64,000 bases of DNA from Lepus europaeus. Taxonomy: Eukaryota > Chordata > Mammalia > Lagomorpha > Leporidae. The stretch lies in assembly GCF_033115175.1 (NCBI RefSeq), contig NC_084850.1, positions 1,363,024 through 1,427,023 on the forward strand. The letters run 5' to 3'. The notes beneath the pieces are model-generated. The model saw nothing but the letters and a program-made list of their open reading frames with translations, did not search any database and was not told the DNA's origin. Within the stretch, counting starts at the first letter, position 1; every line of letters begins with the position of its first letter. The position numbers and the translations under genes were made by a program. Below, in pieces: positions 1-11,910 of the stretch.

Positions 1-310
1 CTCTCCTCCCTCTCCTCTCCTCTCCTCCTCCCTCTCCTCTCCTCTCCTCCCTCTCCTCTCCTCTCCTCCTCCCTCTCCTCTCCTCTCCTCTCCTCTCCTC
101 CTCTCCTCTCCTCTCCTCCTCTCTCTCCTCTCCTCCTCTCTCTCCTCTCCTCCTCTCTCTCCTCTCCTCTCCTCTACTCCTCCCTATCCTCTCCTCTCCA
201 CCTCTCCTCTCCTCCTCTCCTCTATCTCCTCCCCTCCCCTCTCCTCTCCTATCTGCCTCTCTCTCCTCTCCTCTCCTCTTCTATCTCCTCTCCTCCTCTC
301 TCTCTCACAC
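1..310. repeat. CT-rich low-complexity tract
   Basis: Nearly pure pyrimidine sequence built from irregular CTCCT, CTCTC and CCTC words, ending in a short CA run at about 305-330. The window begins inside it, so its left edge is not seen. No gene signal is present. Confidence 0.9.
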
Positions 311-439
311 ACAACACACACACAAACACTGCCTTTCAATTATGTAAAGGGAAATGAATGAACTTCTAATAGCAATACCAATCACCACAGCCTCAGAAAT
401 ATGTTATACTTAGGAATGCCTCTGACCAACGATATGATA

Positions 440-833
440 GAGGGGTGGGCATTTGTTAGACAGCATCAGTTAGGTCGCTGTTTGGGGCACCCATGTCCCA
501 CCTTGTAGTGTCTGTGCTCATGTCTGGCTCCCCTGCGCATTCCAGCTTCCTGATGGCGTGCACGCTGGGAGGCAGCAGGTGATGGCTCAACTGGATGGTT
601 CCCTGCCACCCACATGGGTGCCTTGACTGGATTCCTGCCTCTTGGCAGGCCTGATACAGCCCTGGATTTTGTAGGCACTTGGAGTGTGGACCAGAAGCTG
701 GAAGATCTTTCTCCTCCTCCTCCTCCTTCCCCCTCCTCCTCCTCCTCCTCCTCCTCCTACTTCTCCTTCTCTCTCTCCCCCTCCCAATCTCACTCCCTCT
801 CTCTCTGTTTGCCTTGCAAATCATTTTCTTAAA
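440..833 (+). mobile_element. CSINE (older C-repeat subfamily), + strand
   Basis: The body has the C-repeat order: a tRNA-derived head, a block with 'gggaggcagcaggtgatggc' at about 568, then 'ggaagatctttctc', a CTC/CT-rich tail (about 706-800) and an A-rich end. It is diverged, which fits an older subfamily than the other copies here. Confidence 0.75.
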
Positions 834-1195
834 GTAAAAAAAAAGAGGTGAAAGACCTATACCCTGAAAACTACAAAATATTATTGAAAGAAAATTAACA
901 CTGAAATAAACGTGTGTGAGAGAGAGAGGTGTATCATTCGAGGGTGAAAAGTTTCAGTATTGGTAAAATGTCCATTTTCACCAAAATGATCTACAGATTC
1001 AATTTAATTAAACATGGTATTGGAGGGAAAATGTAAAATAGATTGATGGAACTACATAGAGTCCCAAAACAAATACAAACACTTATGGGCAAGTGATTTT
1101 GACACAGTTACAAAGCAATGCAGAGGAGAACGACAGTGTTTTTGACAAATGGTGCCGGAATAACTGGATACTCACTTGCCCCCCAAAAAACGTTG

Positions 1196-1454
1196 AGGGC
1201 TGGCATTGTGGCACAGCAGGTAAAGGCACTGCCTGTGATACCAGCCTCCCATATTGGCACCAGTTCGCAACCTGGTTGTTCCACTTCCCATCCAGCTCCA
1301 TGCCGATGTGCCTAGTAAGGCTGTGGAGGAAGGCCCAAGAGTTTGGGCCCCTGCACCCACATGGGAGTCCCAGAAGATGCTCCTGGCTCCTGGCTTAGGC
1401 TTAGCCAAGCCCTGGCAGTTGAAGCCATTTGGGGAGTGAACTATCAGATGGAAG

Positions 1455-1507
<53 letters not shown>

Positions 1508-1577
1508 TTCTCTCTCTTTCTCCCTCTCTCTTTGCTACTGTACCCTTCCAATAAATAAATAAATAAATCTTTTAAAA
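1196..1577 (+). mobile_element. CSINE, + strand
   Basis: Head 'gggctggcattgtggcacag', body with 'cacatgggagtcccagaag' type block, a long (CT)n at 1458-1530, and an AATAAATAAATAAATCTTT tail. It is inserted into the old L1 remnant. Confidence 0.9.
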
Positions 1578-2219
1578 AGTGCACTTTGACACATTCCTTA
1601 CACTCTGTAGAAAAATTGACTCAGGATCAAGCAGAAACCTTACTGCTCAACCCAAAACATCGAAACTTCAAGAAGCTTAGACAAAGACTTCTTAGATGAC
1701 GCCAAAAGCACAATCTAGGAAAGAGAAAATTGATAAATGTAGCTTCATCAAATGTAAGATTTCATCCTTCAAACGACACTTCTAAAGAAAATTAAAGAAA
1801 CGTACAGAAAAAAAAAAAGAAAAACGAACAGGCAAGCTACTGCCATGAGAAAGTAATTGCAAAGCGACCCTTAGCAAAGGACTTGTTTCTGGAGTATACA
1901 GAGACTGCTCTTACAACCTACCTGTAAGAAAACAAACAACCCAATAATAATAAAATGGGAGCGGTTTGGAGACTCCTCACCACAGAAGATGTACCAGTGG
2001 TTAATGAGGACGTGACAATATAGTCGACACTGCTGGTCAGGGAAGTCCGGATTCAGATTGCACTAGCACTGCACTACCACCCCATTAGAATGGGTGAAGG
2101 TAGGAGATTGGCCAACGTAAGTGTTGACTCAACTGCAGGACAATTCGAGCTTCCTTAGACTGCTGCGGGGAATGCAAAACAGCACAGTCACTTTGGCTAA
2201 CAGTTTGGTGCTTGTGTTT

Positions 2220-2545
2220 TTTTAAGATTTATTTATTTATTTGAGAGAATTAGATAGGTACACACACACACATACACACACACAGAGGGAGAAAGCGAGA
2301 TAGAGATAGAGAGATCCTCCATCTTTAGGTGCACTCCCCAGATGGCTGCAATGGCCAAGGCTGGGCCAGGCTGAAGCCAGGATCCAAGAGTTTCATGTGG
2401 GTCTCCCACGTGGGTTCAAGGGCTTTCTCAGGTGCATGAGCAGGGAGTTGATCAGAAATGGACCAGCTGATACAGGAACCAACACCTATATGGGATGCTG
2501 GCATTCCAGGTGGTAGCTTTACCCACTGTGCCACAACACCGGCCC
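2220..2545 (-). mobile_element. CSINE, - strand
   Basis: Reverse-complement order: 'aagatttatttatttatttg' tail first, CA/GA microsatellite, body, and head ending 'gtgccacaacaccggcccc'. It splits the same old L1. Confidence 0.9.
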
Positions 2546-2660
2546 CAGAGGGAGGGGGGAGGGGGAGAGTGGGGAGAAGGGGCAAGGGGGAGGGGGGGAG
2601 GGAGGAGGAGGGAGACGGAGGGAGAAGGGGAGAGGGAGAGGGAGGGTTGAGGGAGAGGGA
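2546..2660. repeat. Purine-rich (GGGAGA)n tract
   Basis: Almost uninterrupted G/A sequence made of GGGAG and GGGGGAG words, directly following the CSINE head. Possibly slippage-expanded. Confidence 0.85.
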
Positions 2661-2879
2661 CCTCTACTATATTTTCCCGTCATACCACTCCCCCATATTT
2701 ACGCAGGATACACGTATGTAAAGACTTGGACATGAATTTGCATAGAAGACTTATTGTTGCAGCCTCAGACTGGGATAGCCCAAATGCCCATCAGTGGATG
2801 AGTGGAGAAATGCACTTTAGCACATGCATCATGGGGTGTTATCCAGTGGTAAAAAGGAATGAACTTCATAGGCACATCA

Positions 2880-3245
2880 CTGTGGATGGATCTCTGCCGC
2901 GGTTTCCATGTGTGCACCTCTCCAGAACTCCTATGTGGGAACTTAAACCTGAAGGTGATGATGTGAAGAGGCAGGGCTTTGGGAAGTGATCGATTCATAA
3001 GAGATTAACGACCTAGTAAAAGATGCCTCGGAGGGCTTCCTGGCCCCTTTTTGCCCTTTGTCTCTTCTGCCACTTGAGGACAAGGAAGGAGGCACCATCT
3101 TGGAAGTGGAGAGCCACCCTCACCACACCCGGCATCTGCTGGCACCTTGAAATTGGACTTCCTGGTGTCCTGGTTATGTGAGCAATACATTTCTGTTCTG
3201 TTCTTTGTAAATCACCCAGTGCTTTAGTGTGTGCTGTTGCAACAA
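2880..3245 (+). mobile_element. MaLR-type (MLT1/MST-like) LTR fragment, + strand
   Basis: The stretch 'ctcttctgccacttgagga', then 'ggcaccatcttggaag', then 'ctgctggcaccttga' and a terminal 'atttctgttctgttc...cacccagt' recall the order of old mammalian MaLR LTRs. Assigned from memory of the family; subfamily not determined. Confidence 0.5.
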
Positions 3246-3264
3246 TCCAAGATTGGGAAATTCA

Positions 3265-3615
3265 CTTCCTCTGACTTCTAAAGGTTGGGAAGTCCAAGAT
3301 CAAGGGGCTGGCATTTGGTGTCTGATAAGAGCCTTCTTCCTGTGTCCTCTACAGAGGGGGAGCACTGTGTCCTCACAATTAGGGGCTTTAGGGGGGTTTG
3401 CTAGAGTTGTTGTCAGATCCACGATTGTGGGTGCAGAGGGGGAGAGCAGGGTCCTCATATTTCCCCTCTTGGCCAAGCTACTTCTGCATTCCTCTCTGTA
3501 GGCCTCCCCTACGTTCCCGCAATTGGAGAAGGTAGGCATGTGGCTTTATAGGGGTGGGACCCTCACTCTGGCAGTCTCCTTGTGAGTCAGACCCAGGCAT
3601 GCAGTGACATGAAGG
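3265..3615 (-). mobile_element. MaLR-type LTR fragment, - strand
   Basis: 'gaagtccaagatcaagggg' at about 3288 is the inverse of the 'ccttga..ttggacttc' block found in the preceding LTR, followed by 'ctgtgtcctcaca' and 'gggtgggaccctca'. It lies tail to tail with the neighbouring + strand copy. Subfamily uncertain. Confidence 0.45.
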
Positions 3616-3909
3616 AATGCAGATTTGTTCCTACCCGCTGTCATTGAAGCAGGATTGAGACACACATGCCTGCCTTTTCTGCAGTGTGTTAGCAACCCTA
3701 ACGCTTGGTGCCTCATGACAATTCTAGAAATGGGATCAGATCACTGTGACCATGCCTGCAGAATTTCTCAGAATGTTTCCCCACCAATCCCTCCTGAGCC
3801 ATAATGTGGATGGTCTAAAAGAAAAAAGCAGGGCACTGAATTGATTGAGGAAGCTCTTGCAGGAATTAATCTCCAAAATCTGTCTTGCTTCTTGGTCTTC
3901 CCAAAGAAC

Positions 3910-4180
3910 AGTTTTTTTTAAAGATAGCTTTTTAAAATTTATTTGAGAGAGAGAAATGGAGAGAGATACTTCCATTCACTCATTAATCCCCCAAATGGTC
4001 ACAATGGCTGCAGCTGGGCCAAGCCAAAGTTAAGAGCTCTATCACCAGGGACTTGGGTCATCCTCTGCTGCTTTCCCAGGCACAGTAGCAGGGAACTGGA
4101 TGGAAGCAGAGCAGCCAGGACATGAACTGCCAGCATCACAGGTGGTTGCTTAACCACTTATGTCACAACTCTGCCCCCTT
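3910..4180 (-). mobile_element. CSINE, - strand (diverged)
   Basis: Starts with an A/T-rich 'aaaatttatttgagagagag' tail and ends 'cttatgtcacaactctgcccc', the inverse of a CSINE head. The 4181-4647 stretch that follows shows nothing recognisable. Confidence 0.8.
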
Positions 4181-4647
4181 AACAAGTACTTTTTAGTCTG
4201 CCCAGGCAAGTCTGTAGTAGTCATTCCTCCAATGTGTGGTACTGCATATCTCTTCAATTCAATGACCTGCAGATACCAGATTCTAATCACTGCAGATGGT
4301 TGCATCCCTGACCCAAGATGTAACACTCCAGCTCTGGTCCAAGTAAATTCCTGTTTTTGTTGCCTACGCTTGTCATTGCACAGATGCAGAAAGTGTTCTC
4401 ACTGTAGTGTGGACTTCTGACTATTGGCTCATGGAGATGTCATCAAGTCCCCAAGGTCAGTGTTTGATAGCCCTTGCTAACCTACAATTCTTTCATACTA
4501 TATTTGTATTTTTTAAATTTCAAGTGTAGGGCTTACATTTATTCATTGTAGATTTTATCTTATCACTCTAAGCTGTTAGGACTTGGCAAGGATTCTGAAT
4601 TTTTGGTTCAGTGTGTGAATTTTTATCCATTCCTTCATTAAACAGCT

Positions 4648-5278
4648 TTTTTAAAAATTTTATTTCATGAATATAAATTTCCAAAGTACAGCTTATGGAT
4701 TACAATAGCTTCCCCCCTCATAACTTCCCTCCCACCCGCAACCGTCCCCTCTCCCGCTCCCTCTCCCCTTCCATTCACATCAAGATTCATTTTCAATTCT
4801 CTTTATATACAGAAGATCAGTTTAGCATATGTTAAGTAAAGCTTTCAACAGTTTGCAACCACACAGAAACACAAAGTGAAAAATACTGTTAGAGTACTAG
4901 TTATAGCATTAAATCACATTGTACAGCACATTAAGGACAGAGATCCTACATGAGGAGTAAGTGCACAGTGACTTCTCTTGTTGACTTAACAAATTGACAC
5001 TCTTGTTTATGGTGTCAGTAATCACCCTAGGCTCTTGTCATGAGTTGCCAAGGCTATGGAGGCCTTTTGAGTTCGCCGACTCTGACCATATTTGGACAAG
5101 GTCATAGTCAAAGTGGAAGTTCTCTCCTCCCTTCAGAGAAAGGTACCTCCTTCTTTGATGAGCTGTTCTTTCCACTGGGATCTCACTTGCAGAGATCTTT
5201 CATTTAGGTCATTTTTATTTTTTGCCAGAGTGTCTTGGCTTTCCATGCCTGAAATACTCTCATGGGCTTTTCAGCCAC
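4648..5278 (-). mobile_element. 5'-truncated rabbit-type L1 3' end, - strand
   Basis: Reads 'tttcatgaatataaatttcc', the pyrimidine-rich 'cttcccccctcataacttcc' block, and then 3' UTR up to 'ctttccatgcctgaaatact'. The same series occurs in inverse order at the 3' end of the full-length L1 at 43.7-50.8 kb. Homology stops near 5278. The next ~870 bases (5279-6150) contain no recognisable element or gene. Confidence 0.85.
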
Positions 5279-6149
5279 AACTATGCCCTGAGATAAGCTT
5301 AACTTTCCAAGGAAGTTGGGGCAAACTCTCAAGCCTTTCTGGGTATTCCCTGGTGCCTTACCTGTCTCTTCCTGTTCCACTTCCACTTTCTTTGCACTTG
5401 GGAGCCCCTTGGAGATCTGCTAATATCAGGAGCCATCACTTCACTTGCTAATCCTATCCCTTGGTGGCTGTTTTCCCACTGGAACAGGTAGCCCTATTTT
5501 GTTCTCTTAATTATCTGTAACTCCTTGTTTGACATGCTTTTGACCACTGTTTTGTTACAACCCAGTGGTCGTGACACCTTTGTTACACCTGCTCCTTCCC
5601 ACATCATAGGGATGAGGAGATACAGATGCACAGAACTAAAAGCAGGGCCAAGTATCTAGCTAGAAGCCTCTCAGATGATGGTTCTCCTTACTTGTGATAT
5701 ATCCTTTAGAGTTTATAAAAAAGAACAATAGACATCACTCATAAAGAACATAATATCTAGCCATGATAATGTACCTGTCAGATTTCTGACTGCAGGGAAC
5801 ACCTTTGATCAAGGGCTCTGGTTGCCATGCTCTCAAGTCTATTATCACATTTGTTTTGAGGAAACTGCTCCCCATCAATGACTGAGTGCTACCAGGATAC
5901 TAAGGCTGCTTCCTAGGAGGCAAGGGACTCCTCTGACAGCTATCTCTGGCTTGAAGACTCCCTCACAACCTGAACTCATCTTATGATTGGTCCTCTATTG
6001 AAGATGGTTCCACTGAATGTTTTTTTTCCATTTGTCCCTCTTTTCCACTTGGAGTATGATCTGCAGAACTGACACCGTTGACAGCTTCTTCTGTATCTCT
6101 CTCTACTTTCTCTTCCAGGTGTTTTCTCTAACAAATGTCTTGCATATAT

Positions 6150-6270
6150 TATGTGCCTTCTCCTTGGAGGACACTGGCTTAGCATCATGCTAAGAGATTT
6201 ATGTTCATTTACTTCATTAGTCGTTATAGCCAACTATAAGGTAGAGTGTGGCATAATTTCCATTTAAAGT
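6150..6270 (-). mobile_element. MIR-like SINE fragment
   Basis: A short diverged block with the MIR 3' pattern: 'catgctaagagatttatg', then 'ttcatttacttcattag', then a count-like 'aactataaggtag'. Too diverged for certainty. Confidence 0.35.
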
Positions 6271-6275
6271 GGAAG

Positions 6276-6537
6276 GAGGGAGGCATTTAGCCTAGCAATT
6301 AAGGACACCTGAGTGCTGTATAAAAGTATCTGAGTTCAATACTTGGCTCTGGCTCTTGATTCAGTTTCCTACTAATGCAGTGGTGATGGTTCAACTAATT
6401 GGGCTTCTGCTACCTATATGGAAAACTTGAACTGAGTTCCTGGCTCCTGGCTTTGGCTGTTGCATGTATTTGAGGAATTGAACCAGAAGATAAGAGATCT
6501 GCCTGTCTGTTTCTTTGCCTGTCAAATAGAAAAAAAA
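6276..6537 (+). mobile_element. CSINE, + strand (old, diverged)
   Basis: Head 'gaggcatttagcctagcaat', body 'gttcctggctcctggctttg', and the end 'tgcctgtcaaatagaaaa'. The simple-repeat tail is short. Confidence 0.7.
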
Positions 6538-6594
6538 GTGTTAAAAGCAGAGGAAATGATGAATTATTGTCAACAATATCTTTTCAGATGACAG

Positions 6595-6597
<3 letters not shown>

Positions 6598-6636
<39 letters not shown>
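6598..6636. repeat. (AG)n microsatellite
   Basis: About 19 uninterrupted AG dinucleotides. The following 6640-7290 is unique-looking sequence with no supported feature. Confidence 0.95.
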
Positions 6637-6638
<2 letters not shown>

Positions 6639-7292
6639 CTAAAGAGGTTGGATCATCTAGCATCTAGTTCCTTTTCCTTGTCAAAAGGGTTTCCCAGGGG
6701 GCATGCCATAGGGACTGTGTTGTAGAAAATCAGCAGAACTTTGTTGGAAAGAGGGCGACAGAACTGGATGAAGGATGACTGTTGCCTGGGAAACAAGAGC
6801 ATCAGGGCATATAAGAATGTGCCCACCATGTGGAATCACCATGAGTGAGATGAATGCAAGGAAGGCTCCAACCTGCCATAGTGATGAGGAAAACCCAGGT
6901 TTCTGATTCATCTTCCCTTAGGCAAGTAATGGTTTGGATTTCCTATGACAATGGAGATGCAAGCTCTGTGTGTGTAACTTATGCATTGTATCAGGCAGTA
7001 TTTACAGACTGAGTACCTTATGCTTGCCCAGCATGGAGATCTGGGTGTAAAGGCCCCTGTTTGTTCTGTGATGAAGAACAAACCACAAGCAAGTAAGATA
7101 ATTTATTCTAATTTCAGATAGTGATAGATATTTCTACAAGAACAGAACAGGGTGATGTGTTAAGATGTTGAAGGAATAGTGGGGAGGGGTACTTTAGGCT
7201 GGGTAGTCAAGGAAGCTTTCTTGTTGGGATTGCTGTTGCTGGCAGCCAAGTACGATCCCAAGTGAAAAGATGGTATTTAAAGTCATGGGATT

Positions 7293-7628
7293 GGGGCTAG
7301 CTTTGTGTCATAGTGGGCTAAGCCTCTGCCTTCAGTGCTGGAATCCCACATGTGCACCAGTTCAAATCCCAGCTGCTCCTCTTCCAATCCATCTTTCTGC
7401 TATGGCCTGAGAAAACAGTGGAAAGATGGCCCTCAAGTGCTTGGGCTCCTGTACCTGCATGGGAGACCCAGAAGCAGCTCCTATCTCCTGGCGTTGTATC
7501 AGCTCAGCTCCAGCTGATGCAGCCATCTGGGGAGTGAAGCAGCAGATGGAAGACCTTTCTCTCTGTCTCTTACCTCTCTCTGTCTGTAACTCTACCTCTC
7601 AAATAAATAGAATAAAATAAAAATCTTT
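7293..7628 (+). mobile_element. CSINE, + strand
   Basis: Head 'ggggctagctttgtgtcata' and tail 'aaataaatagaataaaataa'. A near-perfect TSD flanks it: 'aaagtcatgggattg' before and 'aaagttatggggttg' after. Confidence 0.9.
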
Positions 7629-7654
7629 AAAGTTATGGGGTTGACTGAGATAAC

Positions 7655-7850
7655 ATAGTTCAGTAGTTCTCAATTGTAAAGGTGCATCAGAATGACCAGA
7701 AGGGCTTGTTAATACTCAGGCTGTGGGATTCTACCCCCAGGTTTTCTGATTCAGTATGTCTGTTGTAGGGCCCACAAATTTGCTTTGCCATTCAGCTCCC
7801 GGAGTATTTTAATGCTCTTGGTGCCACTGTTGGAGAACTACTGCCCTTGG
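7655..7850 (+). mobile_element. MER5-type hAT (Charlie) DNA transposon remnant
   Basis: 'agtagttctcaattgtaaag' and the closing 'ggagaactactgcc' are consistent with decayed terminal inverted repeats. Between them 'catcagaatgaccagaaggg' and 'gattcagtatgtctg' match the order remembered for MER5A/B. The next stretch to 8839 has no recognisable element. Confidence 0.65.
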
Positions 7851-8839
7851 GCATGAGCATAGTTGGGAATAGGTGATTGAAAACTAAGCCTGGATTTAGA
7901 GGTTAGGAGTATGAGCTAGAGGTTAGGAGTATGAGCAGGTACAGATGAGGTTGAAAGAAAAACAGGAGGCTGTGATGATACTGAAGTCAGGGGAAGGTGA
8001 CAGTTTGAAAGAAGCAAGAGGGATCAACTACACTGAATGCTACCAGTTTGAGAACTGAGAAATGATATTGGATTTAGTAAGAGAAAACTCATTGGTTATT
8101 TTGGTAATAACATTACAGTGATAGATATAGACTGAAGTCTTAATACACTGCCTTAATGGAATATCAGGAGGGGAGGAGGGGAACACAGGGAGGGGCAGAA
8201 GCCCTTCCAAGGAGCTTTGTTCTGCAAAGGGAGAAAATACAAGTTTGAGTGGGATCTGGAATAAAGTGAGGCTCCTGCTTTTGGAAGCAGGCAAAATTCA
8301 TTTATTAATATGTGTACTGATATAATCAACTGAGATGCGAAGGGGGCGGGGAATGGTAAGTTTGAAGAGAAGAGATCATGAGAAATAGCCAAGTGGGAGA
8401 GTGAATTGACCAGAAAAATGGAGGATTTCTGGGTGGCCCTAAGGAGCTACTTGATGTGAGTGGTAACACATTTAAAGAGAAAGCAGTTGGCAGGTTGCAT
8501 TGGAGTATGCCCAGATGAATATGATCTGAGGAGAGCAGACTGGGGAATAATTATAATGCTGTCAGGATTGGGAACAATGAGAAGGTGGGAGATTAAGTAG
8601 TGGAGCTGAGTAATTGTTGGGAAACTGAGTGTGTAGGAAAGCTAAGAAGGGCAGCCAGAAAGTAGAAACTTAGGCATCAATTGTTGGTAGTTAGAATCAA
8701 GGGATGTGACCATGGCAATGGATGACCAAATTTACATGACCGAAAAAACATCTTAGGAGTTGAGAGAGGCAAGAAGCTAAGGTTTAGATATGGCTTCAGT
8801 TTTTTTCCCCAAGGGTGAGCTGTTAAAAAAGTGACCTCT

Positions 8840-9172
8840 GGCCGGTGCCTCGGCTCAATAGGCTAATCCTCCACCTGCGGCGCTGGCACACCGGGTTCTA
8901 GTCCTGGTTGGGGCGCCGGATTCTGTCCTGGTCGCTCCTCTTCCTGTCCAGCTCTCTGCTGTGGCCCGGGAGTGCAGTGGAGGATGGCCCAGGTCCTTGG
9001 GCACTGCACCCACATGGGAGACCAGGAGAAGCAGCTGGCTCCTGGCTTCGGATCAGCGCGGTGTGCCGGCCACAGCATGCTGGCCGCAGCAGCCATTGGG
9101 GGGTGAACCAACGGCAAAGGAAGACCTTTATCTCTGTCTCTCTCTCTCTCACTGTCCACTCTGCCTGTCAAA
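8840..9172 (+). mobile_element. CSINE (younger subfamily), + strand
   Basis: Head 'ggccggtgcctcggctcaat', 'acaccgggttctagtcctgg', body with 'tcggatcagcgcggtg', tail 'ctgtccactctgcctgtcaa'. Copies with this pattern carry more CpG and look younger. It interrupts an LTR-like sequence. Confidence 0.92.
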
Positions 9173-9177
9173 AAAAA

Positions 9178-9372
9178 GGTGAGCTCTACCCTTGAATCAC
9201 TCTCTGGCTTTCTGTTTCGAGATGTGGTCTCTTTCTTCCACATGTGCTCCTGTCATTATGATGACATCTGCCATTAGGCACTTGTCAGAGACTGAAACAA
9301 TCGGACCATCTGATCTTGCATTTTTGGCCTTCATAACTGTGAGCTAAATAAAACTATTTTCTTTAAAGGATA
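9178..9372 (+). mobile_element. MaLR-type LTR 3' end, + strand
   Basis: 'gatgacatctgccattaggc', 'gatcttgcatttttggcc' and 'gtgagctaaataaaact' follow the 3'-terminal order of MaLR LTRs including the polyadenylation block. It continues sequence before the CSINE. The stretch 9373-9860 has no supported feature. Confidence 0.45.
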
Positions 9373-9864
9373 GAAAATAATGGGGAGGTGAGCCAATAAC
9401 TGCAATGTGGTAGGGGCTCTAATCCTATGGCAGGTGCTCAAGGGGGATGGGGTTTGGAAGCAGGGAAGGCATCAACTCCACCTTCAGGGTATAAGTTGTG
9501 TGAGAGGGGAACCAGCCTCTGCCTGAGAAGACTGCAGAGGAAACAAAGCTACCAGGGTATAGAGGCAGATGAAGAGCATGGTAGAGGGTAAAGATAGAGA
9601 GTTTTGTTACTGACAGGCTCCCAAATTCCCCAGCACATAGCTGCAGCCAGATTGGGGGCTATATATGCAGAGCCTTGTGCAAGAGGATATTCTGGGTGAT
9701 TGGGAATAGACTAGGTGTATCAGGCTTCTGTGGTGCCTGGACATGTAAAACACAATGACTTTACTTTGATTTCCTGGAAGAAATGAACAACCAAATGGAA
9801 TTAGCACATCATTCTCTCAATAGATTCAAGGGCAGGGAGAAGGGGTTCTCTATGATTTATGTGG

Positions 9865-10110
9865 CTTTATATAATTTTGTGTATTTGTACTCATTTGAGA
9901 GAGACAGAGGGGGAATCTTCCAGATCAGGCTGAGTTTCCACCATGGGAGTATGGACCCAAGTACTTGAGCCATCACTGCTACCTTTTAAGATGTGCATTA
10001 GCAGGAAGATGGATCAGAGGCAGAGAAGCCAGGTCTTGAAGCAGCACTCCAATATGGGATGCTGGTATCCCAAGCAGTAACTTATACCACTGCGCTGAAT
10101 GCCCATCCCT
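9865..10110 (-). mobile_element. CSINE, - strand (old)
   Basis: Inverse C-repeat order from 'gtactcatttgagagagaca' to 'ctgcgctgaatgcccatcc'. The following 10111-10955 is unique-looking; short open frames there have no family resemblance. Confidence 0.7.
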
Positions 10111-10955
10111 ATATGGCTATAAAAAGCAAGAATGATTGAGTTGTACTGACTTGGTAGCAGTTTGAAGAGAGAATCCAGATAGATAGCTCATAATAAAGGG
10201 CAAAACAGATTGGCTCCAATTCTAAACTCTAATGCATTTCTTGAATGTTCCATTGTATCTGCAAGGTTGAGGTTGAGCTAAGCGAGTACATTGTAAGGGG
10301 GGGGGCAAGAGCCACTTATGCTCTGGGCCAAAGAACCTTGTCTCAGTGAGGAGGGAGCAGTCATGCATAGGTTATCAGATGAAAACAGAATGTCCAATTA
10401 AATTTGGATATGAATATGATGTATTATACAAAAATAGTTGTGATTATAGGAAATTAAAGTTTGACTAGGCTTCCAACATTTTTATTTGCAAAATCTTGTA
10501 ATCTTAGTCACATAGTCTGATGGCATGCACTTTAAAGAAATTGTGTATTTTTTTCTATGGAAGATGAAGAATGATCTGGAAGCAGCAATTAAGAACAAGG
10601 AGGGCACTTATGCCACCTGCAGGCCCTGTAGTACAAGAAGGGTGGATAGGAATACCCCTGCAATGGAGGGATCAGAGGATGCATTATCAAGAGGTTCTTA
10701 CCAGCAGGATGCCAGCTTCTGTAGAACTTTCTCAAAAAAATTACTGGGAGGTTTGTCTCATTTGGGGAGAGATGGGCTTGGCCACAGCTCACAGAGAACT
10801 ATTCTTCTTCTGTAGCCTAGCAGGGTGTCTACCCAAAGCAGTGGATACCAAACATAAGCAGAATCCTGCCAAGTGGCATTGCCTTTCCTAGGCACCTGCA
10901 ATGAAACCTTACTGATGATAAAATCTAAACATTCTTTCAGATCTCTATTCTTGTT

Positions 10956-10972
10956 GAAAATAAATGACCATA
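10956..10972. repeat. 5' target-site duplication of composite element A
   Basis: 'gaaaataaatgaccata' occurs here and again, identically, at 18645-18661. This brackets the whole composite element as one L1-type insertion. Confidence 0.93.
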
Positions 10973-11299
10973 GAGGGGGTAAGATGGCAGAATAGGAAGG
11001 GAACACACTGATAGTCCAGGAAGAGACAGTTTAATAAAAGTGGAGATACTGCAGGTTCAAGGAAGAGTAGGGGAAGAAACAGCAGAGGAAACTCTTCCAG
11101 AACTAGTGATTCACAGTGGACCTGCGTGGAGAGCGTGGGAGCCCAAGTTCGGGACACCAGCGGCAGACTCAACACACCAGCGCTGGAACGCGAGGTGAGC
11201 CGAACCTCAATAGCCCGAGACACCAGCAGGAAAGTGGAAAGAGGAGACTAGAGGGAACGAGGCTTGAAACTCCGTGGGGAAAAGTTCACTAGGCTAACT

Positions 11300-11306
<7 letters not shown>

Positions 11307-11340
<34 letters not shown>
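11307..11340. repeat. (AG)n microsatellite in L1 5' UTR
   Basis: About 17 AG units inside the 5' UTR of composite copy A. The equivalent place in the 43.7-kb L1 has a non-repeated 'gaggagagagggg'. Confidence 0.9.
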
Positions 11341-11345
<5 letters not shown>

Positions 11346-11910
11346 TGACCGATATGGACACGAGTTTCTCTCTCTCCGCTCACCTCTCAAAGGCAAGCAA
11401 GACAAAGAGCAGGCGCCATTTTGGACATACGTCATAAGCAGGGCGACCTCAGGTCTGCACCGGCCCTGAGCCTAGCAGAAAAACCTGACTCTGGGGGGGG
11501 GGTGAAAAAACAGGAGATTAGCATCTAACTTGGCAACCCAGTGGGAGATTGCAGGAGAACTGGAGCCCATGCTGAGGGCAGCACAGATTCCCTGTATGGT
11601 CCTTGGGAAAGAGCTTCCGATCTCTGGCTCCTGTGGGTATATCATTCGCCTGCTAACTACCTCCAATTCCGTTCAGCTGTGTGGAATTACTTCCCTTTTG
11701 AATAAAAAAAAAAAGGAAAGAGAGATTTACCACGCCTAACCTGGGAGTGTCAACTTTGGCACACCCTCAACCCTGAGGAACCAAACACAGCTCTCAGGCC
11801 ACACCCATCTCAAGCCTCTAAGGCTCCACTGAAAGCAGACAGTCCACTTAATCTAGACTCATAGTATAACAAGAAAAAACACCACAGTGAAGAAACCAAA
11901 TATCTCCAAC

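Larger units (their letters stand above)
840..2875 (+). mobile_element. Old L1 ORF2 3'-end remnant in three pieces, + strand
   Basis: Pieces at about 840-1193, 1578-2215 and 2690-2875 resemble the C-terminal part of mammalian L1 ORF2. Examples are the 'gacctataccctgaaaactacaaaa' type block at 855, the 'tttgacaaatggtgccgga' block at 1141 and the 'caaatgcccatcagtggatga' block near 2782. They are separated by two CSINE insertions. Frames are broken throughout, so nothing is coding. Confidence 0.65.

Noticed and set aside
8863-9243. Overlapping 80-125-codon frames on both strands
   Set aside because: They are read-through of a CSINE. Similar frames recur at most other CSINEs (for example 16521-17014, 20914-21289 and 34042-34414).
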